Assembly: GCA_933228895.1 (NCBI GenBank)
Contig: OW121857.1
Location: 79,479,672 to 79,543,671, forward strand
DNA: 64,000 bases
Reading direction: 5' to 3'
From: Platycnemis pennipes
Lineage: Eukaryota > Arthropoda > Insecta > Odonata > Platycnemididae
Positions 22,705 through 33,225 of this stretch are shown here, one piece after another. Positions within the stretch are counted from its first letter, which is position 1. Each line of letters starts with the position of its first letter. The notes under the pieces were generated by a model. It was not told where the DNA came from. It saw nothing but the letters and a program-made list of their open reading frames with translations, and made no database searches. The position numbers and the translations under genes were made by a program.

Positions 22705-23000
22705 CACTGTAAAAATTAGATCTGATTTTAAAGTACAAAAGCGATCTGAATTTCAGATGCAACAATTTTAAGACAGGGTATGTTGAATTTCAGCAGTAAT
22801 ATCTTGTCTAAAAATAAGGCAGGTGAACGGCTGAAAATCAGACCATCCAGAATCCTGCTTCCTCTGCTTCCTGCTTAACTGCTCATGTACCAACCATCCA
22901 TGTTCCTGCCTCTTCCGCACCTTGCATCCGTGTTCCTGCTTTAAACCAGACAGCGCTTAAATTCAGATCGCACTGAAAATCAGATCAACTTTTTACAGTG
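22705..23000. mobile_element. MITE-like element with CACTGTAAAAA ends
   Basis: A 296-bp segment begins CACTGTAAAAATTAGATCTG and ends with the inverse (CAGATCAACTTTTTACAGTG). A second inverted pair (GCGATCTGAATTT inside the left arm, AAATTCAGATCGC inside the right) extends the match to about 50 bases. There is no coding capacity. I could not find a convincing target duplication, so the superfamily is unknown. Confidence 0.65.
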
Positions 23001-23299
23001 CAGTAACTCTCCCACACTCAATTACTGCCTTGCTGAGGCTGAGGTGATATTATAGCAGGATACTCTTGAAAATATTCCCGTGATCTCCTTATTCATATGA
23101 TACGTACAGAAATTGTCAATTGGCGATTGGAGTGGAAACTTTCTTGACTAGGAAGTTGTTCGCAAGATTGAAGCTGCTTGAAAATTTCTAATGAGGCAAG
23201 TCCGAGGCTAAAACTGCATACACATTATTACCTATTCATTTGTCATTTTACAAGTCTGTACCCGCACTTACAGGCGCGACCACGAGGTAAGGTACAAGG

Positions 23300-23555
23300 A
23301 TGGGAAAAGAAGGGAAGGAGGAATGGTGGAGAAAATTCTGGCGTCGGCATCAGCCATTCTCTAAACGAAAGGCGTCAAAGGGACTACGGTTTAACGACCC
23401 ATCCGACGGATGGAGTACTGGACTCGAGTTCTTTCCACAAAGCACTCAAAAAATAGGAACCGGTTTATATATGAAAAATTTCTTCCAGTGCTGGGATTCA
23501 ATCCCAGGCCCAATAGGTGAGAGTTCCGTCCTCTGACGCACCAACCCGACCCCTC
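23300..23555 (-). mobile_element. S1 SINE
   Basis: Minus-strand copy: 3' module (GGCGTCGGCATCAGCC), linker (AACGAAAGGCGTCAAAGGGA), core (TTAACGACCCATCCGACGGA), B box (GGGATTCAATCCCAGG) and a degraded A box near 23525-23550. The terminal tail region is missing or diverged. Confidence 0.85.
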
Positions 23556-24177
23556 TAATTTCTACCCCTACACTACATCAGGAGGACGGAGGGAAGCGAC
23601 AAAATGAGGTACCTCAACTGTAGGATCGAGTGATACAATAATGCATTTTTCTCATACTCAATACATGACTACAACGCCAATGAAGTACCATTCTTTCAAA
23701 AGCATGACAAATCCCATTTCATTATCATGTCCAAAATTTTTTGCAGCCTTGTATCATTCTCGTTCCTGATGACCTACCACCTTATGCCGCACGCACTAGC
23801 GGCAGCTCGCAGGATAACATAAAAAAAGAATTGACCCGAAATACTACTACTCGCCTATTTTCAAATGGGATAATCACATCAATAGAAATATTTCAATTCG
23901 TAAGTCGTAACCATGCCCTAGTGAATTTACCTTAAATAAGGTGGTAGTCATGCCGTACGGAATAAAATTCTCGCAAAAGTCCCAATAATCCCGTAGTTTG
24001 AACGAAACTGCAGTCCACCATTGTATATTTCAACTCCTTTTTTCCGGAAGGATCATGACCCGAGGTTTGGTCCGATTTTTGGGAGTACAGTGACACTAAT
24101 CCCAACGACAAATGAAAACCATATATCAGTTTAAGAGCCAGTTCCTTGCTTTTGTCGTCTTCAGTTACCCAGAAAGA
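23556..24177. other. No recognised feature
   Basis: No frame or repeat recognised between the S1 copy and the diverged repeat at 24178. Confidence 0.5.
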
Positions 24178-24262
24178 TCTGATACCCAGAAAATGACACA
24201 GCTAAGATTTGAATCGATGTGTCTAAAGACCGCTCCTGAGTTTCGAAACTGGGACCTCCGGT
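24178..24262 (-). repeat. Diverged repeat, second copy of the 1050 family
   Basis: Resembles 1085-1165 over about 85 bases (AAGATTTGAATCGATGTGTC against CGGATTTGACTGAACATGTC, then CCTGAGTTTCGAAACTGGGA). Possibly an old tRNA-derived element on the minus strand. Confidence 0.35.
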
Positions 24263-24358
24263 CCAGCCCTACTCGTAGAAATTGACTGAGACACGCGAGA
24301 TGTGGTGGAAAGTATACATATTGATAATCAAACAAGATGGCAGTTTTTCCACAAGTTT

Positions 24359-24398
24359 TATGTCGGTACGACGCGTTTCAACCGTTAGGTCATCATCA
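24359..24398 (-). ncRNA. Hammerhead-like core, left arm
   Basis: Minus strand reads CTGATGA-TGACCTAACGGTT-GAAAC-GC-GTC, matching the right-arm motif with one base changed in the stem II loop. The closing stem I is weaker here (GCAC against GTAC). Confidence 0.35.
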
Positions 24399-24493
24399 GG
24401 TGCATTAATCTGTGAACGGACTGTGAGCCGTATATATACGGCAACGATATACGAGTGGGATATATACGGCTCACAGACCTTTCACAGATGTAT

Positions 24494-24531
24494 GTACCTG
24501 ATGATGACCTAGCGGTTGAAACGCGTCGTAC
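24494..24531 (+). ncRNA. Hammerhead ribozyme-like core, right arm
   Basis: CTGATGA (24498-24504) is followed by a 4-bp stem II (GACC 24506-24509 with GGTT 24514-24517, loop TAGC). Then come GAAAC (24518-24522), a 2-base gap and GTC (24525-24527). These are the conserved core elements of a hammerhead, with a minimal 2-bp stem III as described for Penelope-like retroelements. Stem I would be only 4 bp (GTAC 24494-24497 with GTAC 24528-24531). Activity is not shown. Confidence 0.45.
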
Positions 24532-24639
24532 CAACATAAAACTTGTGGAAAAAGTGCCATCTTCTTTTATTATCATTATTCGTTGAGGTACCATTCCAAT
24601 CATTGTTCCATCGCATGTCTGCATGAAATACTGATAGGT

Positions 24640-24870
24640 TTAATGCATTTTGGTATTACTTATCAAATAGGCATTTCTTTGCATGTTGGATAAAAAGTAG
24701 AATCTGTAGTATGCCTCCATTGAATTAAGTATGATATTCATTGAAATCTTTACGTGTGTAGGTAGCATAAGTAAACTCTTGCAGATGTACGTAATTGATA
24801 TTTGGTGACAACTCATCCCTTGCCACACATATCTTTATTGGCTTAAAGGGTAATCAGTAAATGTAGTCAG
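24640..24870 (+). mobile_element. LINE-A 3' end, degenerate
   Basis: A weak match to the LINE-A 3' UTR (TTTGGTGACAACTCATCCCT, GCCACACATATC, TTGGCTTAAAGGGTAAT) ends in imperfect hexamers (GTAAATGTAGTCAGAT). An old copy without coding sequence. Confidence 0.6.
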
Positions 24871-25374
24871 ATATAATGCCGAGTAACATTTTGATATAGG
24901 TGCAGAATGCAAATCAAGAGTACCCTCGAGGTGATTCACTAAATAGTTTCTCTGTTATGTGCGTGTGTTTCCGTTTTGCCCCCACGCCCAACCGTCTCTA
25001 CATTCAGAGGTGGAAGGGGAAGACATGGAACTGTTGTTATTTATACGTATCCAAGTCTGAATGGCGCTCATTCCTACGTGGGGCATTTTTTTCCTCCCAA
25101 AGTGGTTTCATTTTTAGCTTAGACCGTAGGGCAGGAAGTGCGCCGTAGGCCTCATTTATCAGCGCTAACGCTGTTGGGAAGTTGTGAGAAAAATTAACTC
25201 CACATCTCATTTGAAAATAAAAACATATCAACATGCGAGAAATTTTCATTCTGAAGTTCTTGGAAGCGCTAACTCGTTTCTGGAGAACAGTAGGATATGG
25301 TTTTTAGGGCCTCCAAGTACTGAGAGCATACTGAACCTACTCGCCTAAGTAAATCTTTAAACAATCACAGTAAG
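24871..25374. other. No recognised gene
   Basis: Frames at 24900-25148 (+) and 25037-25249 (-) overlap on opposite strands and show no domain. Confidence 0.5.
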
Positions 25375-25450
25375 CATTCCCGAGTCGTGAATCGAAACCG
25401 CGACCTTGTCAGACTGGCACTTAACAAACTTGACTACCGGTGTCGATCTT
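25375..25450 (-). repeat. tRNA-like SINE head
   Basis: Read on the minus strand, a B-box-like GGTTTCGATTCAC follows an A-box-like TAGTCAAGTTTGTTAAG at tRNA spacing. It does not match S1 otherwise. Probably an old tRNA-derived element. Confidence 0.4.
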
Positions 25451-25597
25451 GGAGTCGTCCCACCAAAACGAAGAGAGATTCCCCCTGAAACTGTCTTTCG
25501 AAAGTCACGTTATTCCTTCATATAGGTTCGGTTTCTTCTCCTGAAAGAAACTGCATTTTCATTATATTTGCAGAACTAAGCATCTCATTATATTATG

Positions 25598-25770
25598 GTT
25601 TCCAGGTTGGTAACTCGCCTGCCTGGCAATCGGAAGGTCGTGGGTTTTAATCCCATTGAGGTCATGTCTATGTTAGGATTGAGATATTTGCCTAGACGAT
25701 GCAGTTAGCAGCACCATCTTAAAGCTCGGTCTTGTGATACAGTGTCTTTGTGGATACATTTAATTTTTTT
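25598..25770 (+). repeat. tRNA-derived SINE, unnamed family
   Basis: TTGGTAACTCGCCTGCCTGG resembles a tRNA D-arm and GTGGGTTTTAATCCCA a T-arm with its stem. They are followed by about 120 bases of unrelated body. No second copy found here, so this could instead be a tRNA pseudogene. Confidence 0.45.
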
Positions 25771-26699
25771 CATCAACGCGTGAAAAAATTCTCTATATCA
25801 TGTAATACCGAAAAACACTACGTTTGGTTTTGGCTCACATCTCTATGTAATGAGATCTTTCTAATAATTTACTGAAATAAAGAGCTTTCAGATGAAATAC
25901 TTGTTAATAGAGTGATGAAGAGCTGGGTCCATGTAATGTAATTAGTGCCGAGTGTGATTTTTTCTGATGAAAAAGCTAAATGTGGGAGACGTGGGAGCAA
26001 CTCGGAGGAAATCTGAATCTCGCTTTTCAGAATCAAAAGATCCACCAATAGACTCGATCTCGGGGAAAACTTCCGAGAGGAATAAAGCGAGTCTTCTCTC
26101 TTTAAACTGCTCTTGATGCTGAAAACTTATTCTGAGAATGGCTCGATGGGCTGAAATAACAGCTGTTCGGGTTAGATGAAGAGATAGTCAATGTGAACGA
26201 ATGTCGGGGACGTGGTATGCACAAACAGTTTCCATGGGGTCTCCGCTATCCTCAGGGGGTTGATATCTGAATGGAACCATTCACATCAACGCGATCCTCC
26301 TTTCCGTTTCGCCCCCGGGGGGTTGGGGTGGGTTAAAGAAAGCGAGAAGTAAGGTGGTGGAGGGAGCAGGAGAGAAGAAGGGAGGAGACATGTGTGCACC
26401 TCCCAGTGACTCCGTTTCAACTCGCCCTTGTGTGTTCACTTCCCTCGTACGCATTCTGGCGCTGCGGGGGTTGAAAGCTCCCCGTCAATGGAAGGAATCC
26501 TGCTTTCTCCTCCTCTCCCCCAAACCCCCTTTCTCCTCTCCTACCCCAAACCCTGGGGAGCAGATGTGATGGTTTTTGATAATGCGAGTCTCGTGCGTAT
26601 CATCAAAAGGGTATTCAGGCAAAAGGAATGCGTTCCAAACTGTATGGGTGCATCGTTCCCAGAAAACATCATCGCCCGGGAGAGTGAGAGACAATGTAA
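25771..26699. other. No recognised gene; GC-rich patch
   Basis: About 26290-26570 is GC-rich with purine and then pyrimidine runs. Frames at 26354-26569, 26428-26727 and 26485-26841 overlap in conflicting frames and strands and look compositional. Confidence 0.45.
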
Positions 26700-27000
26700 A
26701 TGGGGAACGGGTTGGTATAGTGGCTAGAGCACTGGAGAATCCCATCTCCAGTGCTTCTCCATCACTTACGTCATCCACTTCCATCAATTCCAGCAGTGAT
26801 ATAGATCTCGAGCGCACAGGTTCGAATTCAAACAGTGACATGTTATTTTCACCGGTATATTGGTTGGTCCCATCTTCAGCTATTTGTGGAGTACACTTAG
26901 TATTCAGTTAGGTATCCATCGGATGGGAAGTTAAACCGTAGATCCTTAGGTGCCTTTCTTGAAGAGCAGGCTAATGCTGAGGCTGGGTTTGTCGCCATCC
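26700..27000 (+). mobile_element. S1 SINE with insertion between A and B boxes
   Basis: The A box GTGGCTAGAGCACTGG (about 26719) and B box GGTTCGAATTC (about 26819) are about 65 bases further apart than normal. The inserted piece opens with a perfect hairpin (GCACTGGAGA, six bases, TCTCCAGTGC; 26728-26753). The core (CATCGGATGGGAAGTTAAAC) and 3' module follow. This spacing should disable pol III transcription. Confidence 0.8.
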
Positions 27001-27104
27001 AGAAAAGAATCTTCTCAGAACCTTCTCCCACCGAAATTTCCCTCCTAAAAACGTCCTTTTCCGGAGAAATTAGACACAATATAAATCGGTCTGTATTCCT
27101 TTTT

Positions 27105-27385
27105 TGAGCGCACGGGTTCAAATTCTGTGTAGTTAGATTTTTCATTTCCAAACCTTACGTAATTAATTTCTGTGCTGAGAGCTCTTCAGTTCAGTTATCC
27201 GTCCGTCGGATATGACGTTAAACCGTGGATCTCTTGGGCCTTTTTCTTAAGAGAAGGCTAATGCCAACCAACTCCGGGTTTCTCTTCACCTTATATCCTC
27301 CCCTCCCTAAATCCGATCCTACCTTTTTCCAATTGCCCACCCATCATTAATAACCCACATTATCTTAAGTTGTCGGGCAGTAGTA
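27105..27385 (+). mobile_element. S1 SINE, second tandemly placed copy
   Basis: B box GGGTTCAAATTCTG, core GTCGGATATGACGTTAAACC and 3' module (AGAAGGCTAATGCC, CTCCGGGTTTCTCTTCACC, then an AATTGCCCACCCATC-type block). The A box is lost or diverged. Confidence 0.8.
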
Positions 27386-27414
27386 ATAGCAATAGTTGTT
27401 ATTCGAGGGAGGTG

Positions 27415-27545
27415 AGGAGTACTGTACTCTAAGTGCCCTCCACGCGGCACTCAAGTACATATTGCTATAGCCAATGGGAAATCTCCACCACCATTCGAAC
27501 CCGGCCCCTCGGGATGTGAAATTAGTACTGTAGCCACATTTATAA
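27415..27545 (-). mobile_element. S1 SINE, head half
   Basis: Minus-strand core end and head: B box CCATTCGAACCCGG and A-box region AGTACTGTAGCCACA. The 3' half is missing. Confidence 0.75.
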
Positions 27546-30029
27546 TCCGATTACTCTAAATAGTCAAAAGCCTATCCTGATAACAATGGCAACGACGATA
27601 TATATGTATTCATTTTACTTCTCAGCCATGCGCCTCAGCAGCCTTCTTTTTTTCCTCCCTCTCCTCCTCTACTCTAGGCTCCCAAGGAAATTCTCTCCCC
27701 GTTTCCGCCTTTATATTGCACCCCATCCTTCTCCAATGCACACTTCTGCCCTCCGTGAGCGCCGCCGATAAAATTGAGATTGCCCTTCCCGAGATTTTCG
27801 CATCGGAAATTCGCGTCTGTGTAAACAGAGCACGCGATAAATTATATGAAAATTTGGAATAAAATGGCCTCGCACGGCGGAGATTATATTTTTACATCAT
27901 CACGATATTGCTGGTGACTACGGTGAAAGTGACGAGAGTGTTGTTTTTTTTTGAAAAGGTGTCTCCTCGCGCCTGTCAATTTTTTTGCGTAAAGCCGACG
28001 TGAAGGAGGCTTTTTATTGATCAATCTGTCTAATTCGGTTCTGAATATCAAGAAAAAGATACGTGATTATGTTGGTTAAATGTTACAAATACAAGTCTTA
28101 CGAGAAGAGACGGGTGACTTTCGTCACTCACTCCGTGGGTGGCGAAAGAAAACGGATGAAAGTAATGACTATTTGAAATTTGATTGAGCTTTGAAATCTC
28201 GAGCGATTAAATTTTTCATAATGTTGAGCAAATATCTGTTAACGCGGTGACGTGATAACATCAATACATCCGTTTTTTTCAGATGGCATTTGTATCTCGT
28301 TTTCAGTGCTGAGAGTAGATGCGGTTTCAATTGCAGTGTAACCTTTTGTACACGGATATGATGTTCGTCACATAGTCGGGTAACACGAGTTTATTTGTCG
28401 ACGTCTAAGATCAGTCGACTTCAAAGAGCTTACTGTGTTTTAAAAAATCAGGTGTTTGTATGCCTCTTAAGAATTGAGTTAATTCTAGAGCCTTGGATGT
28501 GCTTGTTAAGAAAGAGGGCTCGTGAAGGGCTTTTCTCTCCCCTATCCCACCCAGAATTACTGACGCAAATACCTTAGTTCCCCAAGTGGCTCTTATTAGC
28601 TCATTCAGTAATGTAACCCACTATTGTATTATGCCCAAGTAGGCCATTATCCAGGGAATATTATATATGTGTATGTTATCATTTTTACCTGTGCTAAACT
28701 TCGATGTTAAGACCGTTTTACATGGCGAATGACCATGCGGATAAAGTCCTTGAATTTTCTGCGCTAAAAGGATGCGCAGCCGTAAGCCTATCGATAGTGC
28801 ATAGTACATAGAGTGGTTGGTAATCACCAAATATGCCCTATTTTCGTGTAAGCACTAATGTTTGCAATACTCTTGAATGATAGATTACTCGTGTTCGAGT
28901 GCCCCGCATTAATCCGTGAAACACATTATCCCTTATTTTAGATGCGTTGCTCGGTTAATTTTTCTTTATTTCATTCATTTTATGGTTTATTACCCAATAG
29001 TTTGAGGTTAGTATCTTATATTAGATAGAATATTGTATCATGAAACCCCTTCTAAAATTGACTGCATGCATTTATGATGCATTGCCTCTTTTAAATATTA
29101 CCAACAAATTTAAAGAATTTTAGTAGAATAAAAACACTGGTAATAAAGTTTAGTGTATCGATATTAGTTCAACGGATTATTTAGTAAAGATCTAATTGGT
29201 ACCTAGAGATAAATTCAGTTTATTCCATTAAGACATTTTGTTTGTTATTGATGGATTTTTTCCGTTGAGCGTTGAACCATCATTAATGTTTTTAAAATTG
29301 ATTTTGATATTAAACTTTGATACTTCGTGTGCCACACTTTGAGATGAGGATCTAAAGCACTCCTCCTCGAATCTGGAAGCGTTGCGAATGCGACTCCAAG
29401 CGAAGAAATATAAAATAAGTAACCCACTCCGACGAAAACGCGCTTTGTAGGATGAGTACACGTTCTCAACACCTCCGCATTTCAAAATACCGCACGCTAC
29501 TCATTATAGAACTCCATTAAAAGCTCAAGAGCTTACCGAAAGCTCCTTCTCTCTCTCACTCCGTATTGATTTCAGTTCCTCTCCGCTAAAAGCTTTCGCT
29601 CCACCACAAGGCCCCACGCTCAATGGGAAATTACCCTTTGTTTCCTCGCCCCCTACCCTACATTTATCTCCTAGTACTCGATCCCCACTCCCTTGAGTCA
29701 CCAGAATCTCTCACAAACGCTTTCCGCCTGCGCCCCGGTTACGCTTTACTACCCTAAGCGCCCGCGCGCGACAAGTCTTGCATTTGTCAGGATCAGTTTC
29801 ATTCCCGTCCATAGGTGAGAGTCTCAGGGGAACGCGATGAGCTTCATATTACTTCAGCCACTCTTATTTTAGATTTCGATCTTAAGTCAGCAGTGACTTG
29901 ATTCGAGGATAAGAGTATGGAAAAGAAAGGCTTTAATTCTCATTCTAGAGTTTCAGATTAATAATAGAACCTTTACCTAGTGAGGTTTTTAGCATGATTT
30001 TTCATTTCTTGGCATTTATGTATATTTGT
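27546..30029. other. No recognised gene
   Basis: Unassigned, with AT-rich parts and a pyrimidine-rich patch near 29540-29760. Frames such as 29228-29485 and 29245-29472 (both minus, overlapping) have no recognised domain. Confidence 0.5.
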
Positions 30030-30080
30030 GTTGCCTCGTACCCTGCCACAAATCCTTGAGGTAGATTGCAGGGTGAAGTG
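30030..30080 (+). mobile_element. LINE-A 3' terminus, degenerate
   Basis: TACCCTGCCACAAATCCTTG ... GGTAGATTGCAGGGT matches the LINE-A terminal block; the hexamer tail is not preserved. Confidence 0.55.
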
Positions 30081-31264
30081 AACATACCCTGAGAACGATA
30101 TGTGTGTGCATTGTTATCTGCTATTTGTCATACTTTAGCCTTTTCCCAAATGCTTGCAAACATGCTTTGTCCTTGCACAAATCCATGGCCCTGCTGTAAG
30201 CGCGTCGAATCAATTATTGTTTCCTTACCCTTCTTCGAGTTTTCTGCGAAGAATATTCAGGCAAGACCGTAGTTGGAACTTGACCCTATTCTTGGTGCAT
30301 TAGAATTTTTCGGTCATGTTTCGGAAACCAGGTTACAGCGCATGGATTTCTTTCGAAAACAAAATGAAATTCTATGAACCATGACGTTACTTCTCGGATA
30401 GAATTTATGCATTTCTTTTTTTTTTGGTGCAGCGGTCCATAAATTTTGCCCGACGCAAGCGCTTTTGTGGGTCACGAAAGTGTTTTGCATCTCGTTCATG
30501 CATTTTATTTCACGAGATGGCCGGATTCTTGTGTATGCAGCACGGCACTTGTGAGATAATTTTATTCTGTGACTACATACTACTATTTAATCGTTGCATA
30601 GAAAACTTTCTAAAAATATTTTGGCAAAACATTTTTTTAAATTGGGAACCAGAGTTTATTTTTAATTAACATGTAGGTATTTATTTTATTGATCATTTTT
30701 TCATTTCATTGTTATTTAAAAGATATTTGAATGTGGCATAAAATTTTCAAGTTTCTCGTAATTCATTTTTCGCGCGGGGCGTTACCGATGCCGACGAAAA
30801 AATTGTTGCATGGCCAGCGATCATGTAGATTTCGTACAAAATGAAGAGATAATTATATATATTGTTCCAGCTGATGAGTTTCACCTTATTATATTTTATG
30901 TCCAACTATTGTCCATTACTGCAATGCCGAAATGATCAAATACTTGAACAATTTTGTTAATACTTGAACCAGAGCCTAAATTCTTATTGCAACTCTTGTT
31001 AATATTGAACCACTGATCTCAAACTTTTCCCTTATTTATATATTGAGTTTATTTTGGCTGTGAATGGAAAAACAGATTTTTGTAACTATTGTTGGGATGA
31101 CGGTGGACCATCGTTCGTGTCGCTACGGAGGCTATAATATGACTGCTCGGCGTCTTTAGTTAATAGCATTAGATTTTTTAGTGGAACACCCGTTCCTACG
31201 TGACTGCTGTGTGGAGAGGTCGTCAAGATTAGAACCCCGACATTCTATGAGACGCTATATTCTG
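30081..31264. other. No recognised gene
   Basis: AT-rich, with short frames only (30314-30499 -, 30424-30669 +). Nothing assignable. Confidence 0.5.
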
Positions 31265-31400
31265 TGACTTTTGCACCATTCGTTAAGAGTAAGCTAATGG
31301 GTACACCAAGTCCTTTTCCTCTCTTTCTACGCTTCCTAAAGTCTTACCTCATCCCAAAACCTACCTATCCTCACTGATAGAAATAACTTCAGCGTTCCTT
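31265..31400 (+). mobile_element. S1 SINE, 3' half
   Basis: CATTCGTTAAGAGTAAGCTA, a diverged CTTTTCCTCTCTTTCTACGC block and AAACCTACCTATCCTCACTG followed by AACTTCAGC match the S1 3' module. Confidence 0.7.
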
Positions 31401-31402
31401 CA

Positions 31403-31421
31403 ATAATAATAATAATAATAT
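31403..31421 (+). repeat. AAT-triplet microsatellite
   Basis: Six AAT units directly follow the end of the S1 fragment. Confidence 0.85.
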
Positions 31422-32180
31422 CAAGATGGAAGGTCATATTCTCTTATTTTGAGACATGGGGGCTAAAACTTTTGCGCACTTCATTTTGTAGCAATGGAGG
31501 GAGAATAGCTCTGAGTGCGTATTCTTTTATGATTTTCTGTAAATTCCGCTGAAAAAATTGAAGGAAGATCAGTAGATTCATCTTATCGGATTCCCTTCCA
31601 CGAAAGTCGGATTGCAAACGCTTTCACATCAATGAATGAACCGTGAAGTGATAACACAGCACAAAGCAGCTGATGAAAACTGATCACCCCTCGCTTTTAA
31701 ACATCCCAACATCGATGAGAAGAAAACTAAAGACTTCGGTGAAATCCGAGAAAGGCACGGCTAAAGAGCTTTCCGGTAGTCGGCGAATTCCAATTCTCCC
31801 TGCGTGATTGATAAAATAGCGTCGTACCTGGACAGCCATTTGGGAGACTGGCGGAGCCGGAGAGTATGGGGCGAGGATATAAAGTCTTGGAGGACAATGC
31901 AATGCCATGGTGATGGATGTCTCTCAGGAAACTGCCTGGGGAGGGGGGGGGGGGCAGAGTGGCGGGGGTATGGGGTTTTTAGAGCTTCCGTCGCTATTTC
32001 TGGGGTGAGATCGATTTCACGATGCAGATGAAGCGCCGGCGCCATGCTTTACGCTCGTAAAAAACGTGTGTCTCAGAGCAATCCCAATGATTAAGTTTTG
32101 GCGAAAAGGCAAGCGTGAAAAGTGGGGATTTAGACTTGATCACCTTCCGAGCCAAAAGCTTCGAGAATTGCGATACATAT
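31422..32180. other. No recognised gene
   Basis: Overlapping frames at 31684-31908 (-), 31761-32045 (-) and 31804-32031 (+) have no recognised domain. A run of at least ten G lies near 31945. Confidence 0.45.
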
Positions 32181-32687
32181 TTAAAGGTACGTTTACACGT
32201 AGCAGTTGACTGCTATGACAGTCAACTACTAAGCACCACACGCACGCGTAAACAGCAACTTCGATGCGAGTTGAGGTCAATACTGGACATATGTTGAATA
32301 CTATCCATCCACGTTCGAGTTATCAGCAAAGTTGAGGCTACTTTCCAGCAGAAATGTTGCCAGCATTATCGCAACAATGGCCAACGGAAAGATATACACG
32401 TCTGATAGCGGGAATTTGAATATAATAACAAGGGTATCCCCAAGGGTACTCATTAAAGAATGGGTAGACAAAATAAGTGTTAATTGAATTTATTAGTTGA
32501 AGAATTTCAATAATATTTAAGCGACTATCACCAGTGACATCAAACGTTTTTACTTTGTTATCACAACGCCGAACTAGCGACTTTAATCCGCATATAAGTT
32601 GGAAGCATCATAAAAGTAGTGATAACGATATATCGCGCCTCTCGCGACTGTCATAGCAGTCAAATGCTACGTGCAAACGCTGCTTAA
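32181..32687. mobile_element. TTAA-flanked MITE
   Basis: A 499-bp element (32185-32683) is bounded by TTAA on both sides. The terminal inverted repeats are about 38 bp (left 32185-32223, right 32646-32683) with about three mismatches and one indel. Both end in a motif reading GACTGCTATGACAGTC from the outside. The left arm continues as a near-perfect local hairpin (AGTTGACTG ... CAGTCAACT). There is no ORF. TTAA targets are typical of piggyBac, but the ends do not otherwise prove that family. Confidence 0.75.
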
Positions 32688-32934
32688 GTCAATTCGAGAT
32701 ATAGAGTTCAATCTACATGCTTACCGCTGGAAAAAAAGTTATATCTGAGGCATGCTCCTTAATTCCAATGAGGCATGAACGATTACGGCCGCTGAAGAGT
32801 AATGACTTAAAGCATTCAGTGAATGAGAAAAACTGTAATTTTCACGTATTGATTCAGTGGCCATGAATTTTCATCAAGTTAAGCTTGAAACCATAGAATT
32901 GAACTTAAAGCATTCGTAACATTGTGTTAGAGAA

Positions 32935-33225
32935 GAACGATAAAGATGAAAAGGATGAATCGAGTGACAATAGGCGAATCACTAATTGTAAGAAGAGTGG
33001 AAGAACAGGCAAGTCTGCCGAAAACTTAAAAAAAAAGTACAAATCAATCGGGCATACCGTGAGACATGATGGCTTGATGAAGACATTTGTGGAGAGAACA
33101 GTGAACGATAGGGAAATATTTACAGTATGCAGTGAAAGATGCACGAAGTAAGAATTTCATAAATAAAAATAAATTATCGGATTGAAAAACCGAGTCAAAC
33201 CAATCGTAGGATTGTTGACTCATTA
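32935..33225 (+). mobile_element. RTE-like LINE, degenerate 3' part
   Basis: The open frame 32924-33151 contains IGHTVRHDGLMKTFVERTVN, corresponding to IGHILRHDGLMKTIVEGKVN at 39279-39607. The 3' UTR match (AAACCAATCGTAGGATTGTT) is at 33198-33217. Deletions and frameshifts abound. Confidence 0.75.

Larger units (their letters stand above)
24318..24581. mobile_element. Foldback element with ~120-bp arms
   Basis: The left arm 24318-24436 and right arm 24461-24581 are inverted copies, over 90% alike by eye, separated by a 24-base loop. Both contain GACGCGTTTCAACCG and TCATCATCAGGT or their inverse; the innermost pair is CTGTGAGCCGTATATA and TATATACGGCTCACAG. The frames 24282-24512 (+) and 24385-24624 (-) are only products of this symmetry. 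Each arm carries a hammerhead-like core. Confidence 0.85.

Noticed and set aside
24282..24624. Two similar small proteins on opposite strands
   Set aside because: They resemble each other only because the DNA is an inverted repeat.
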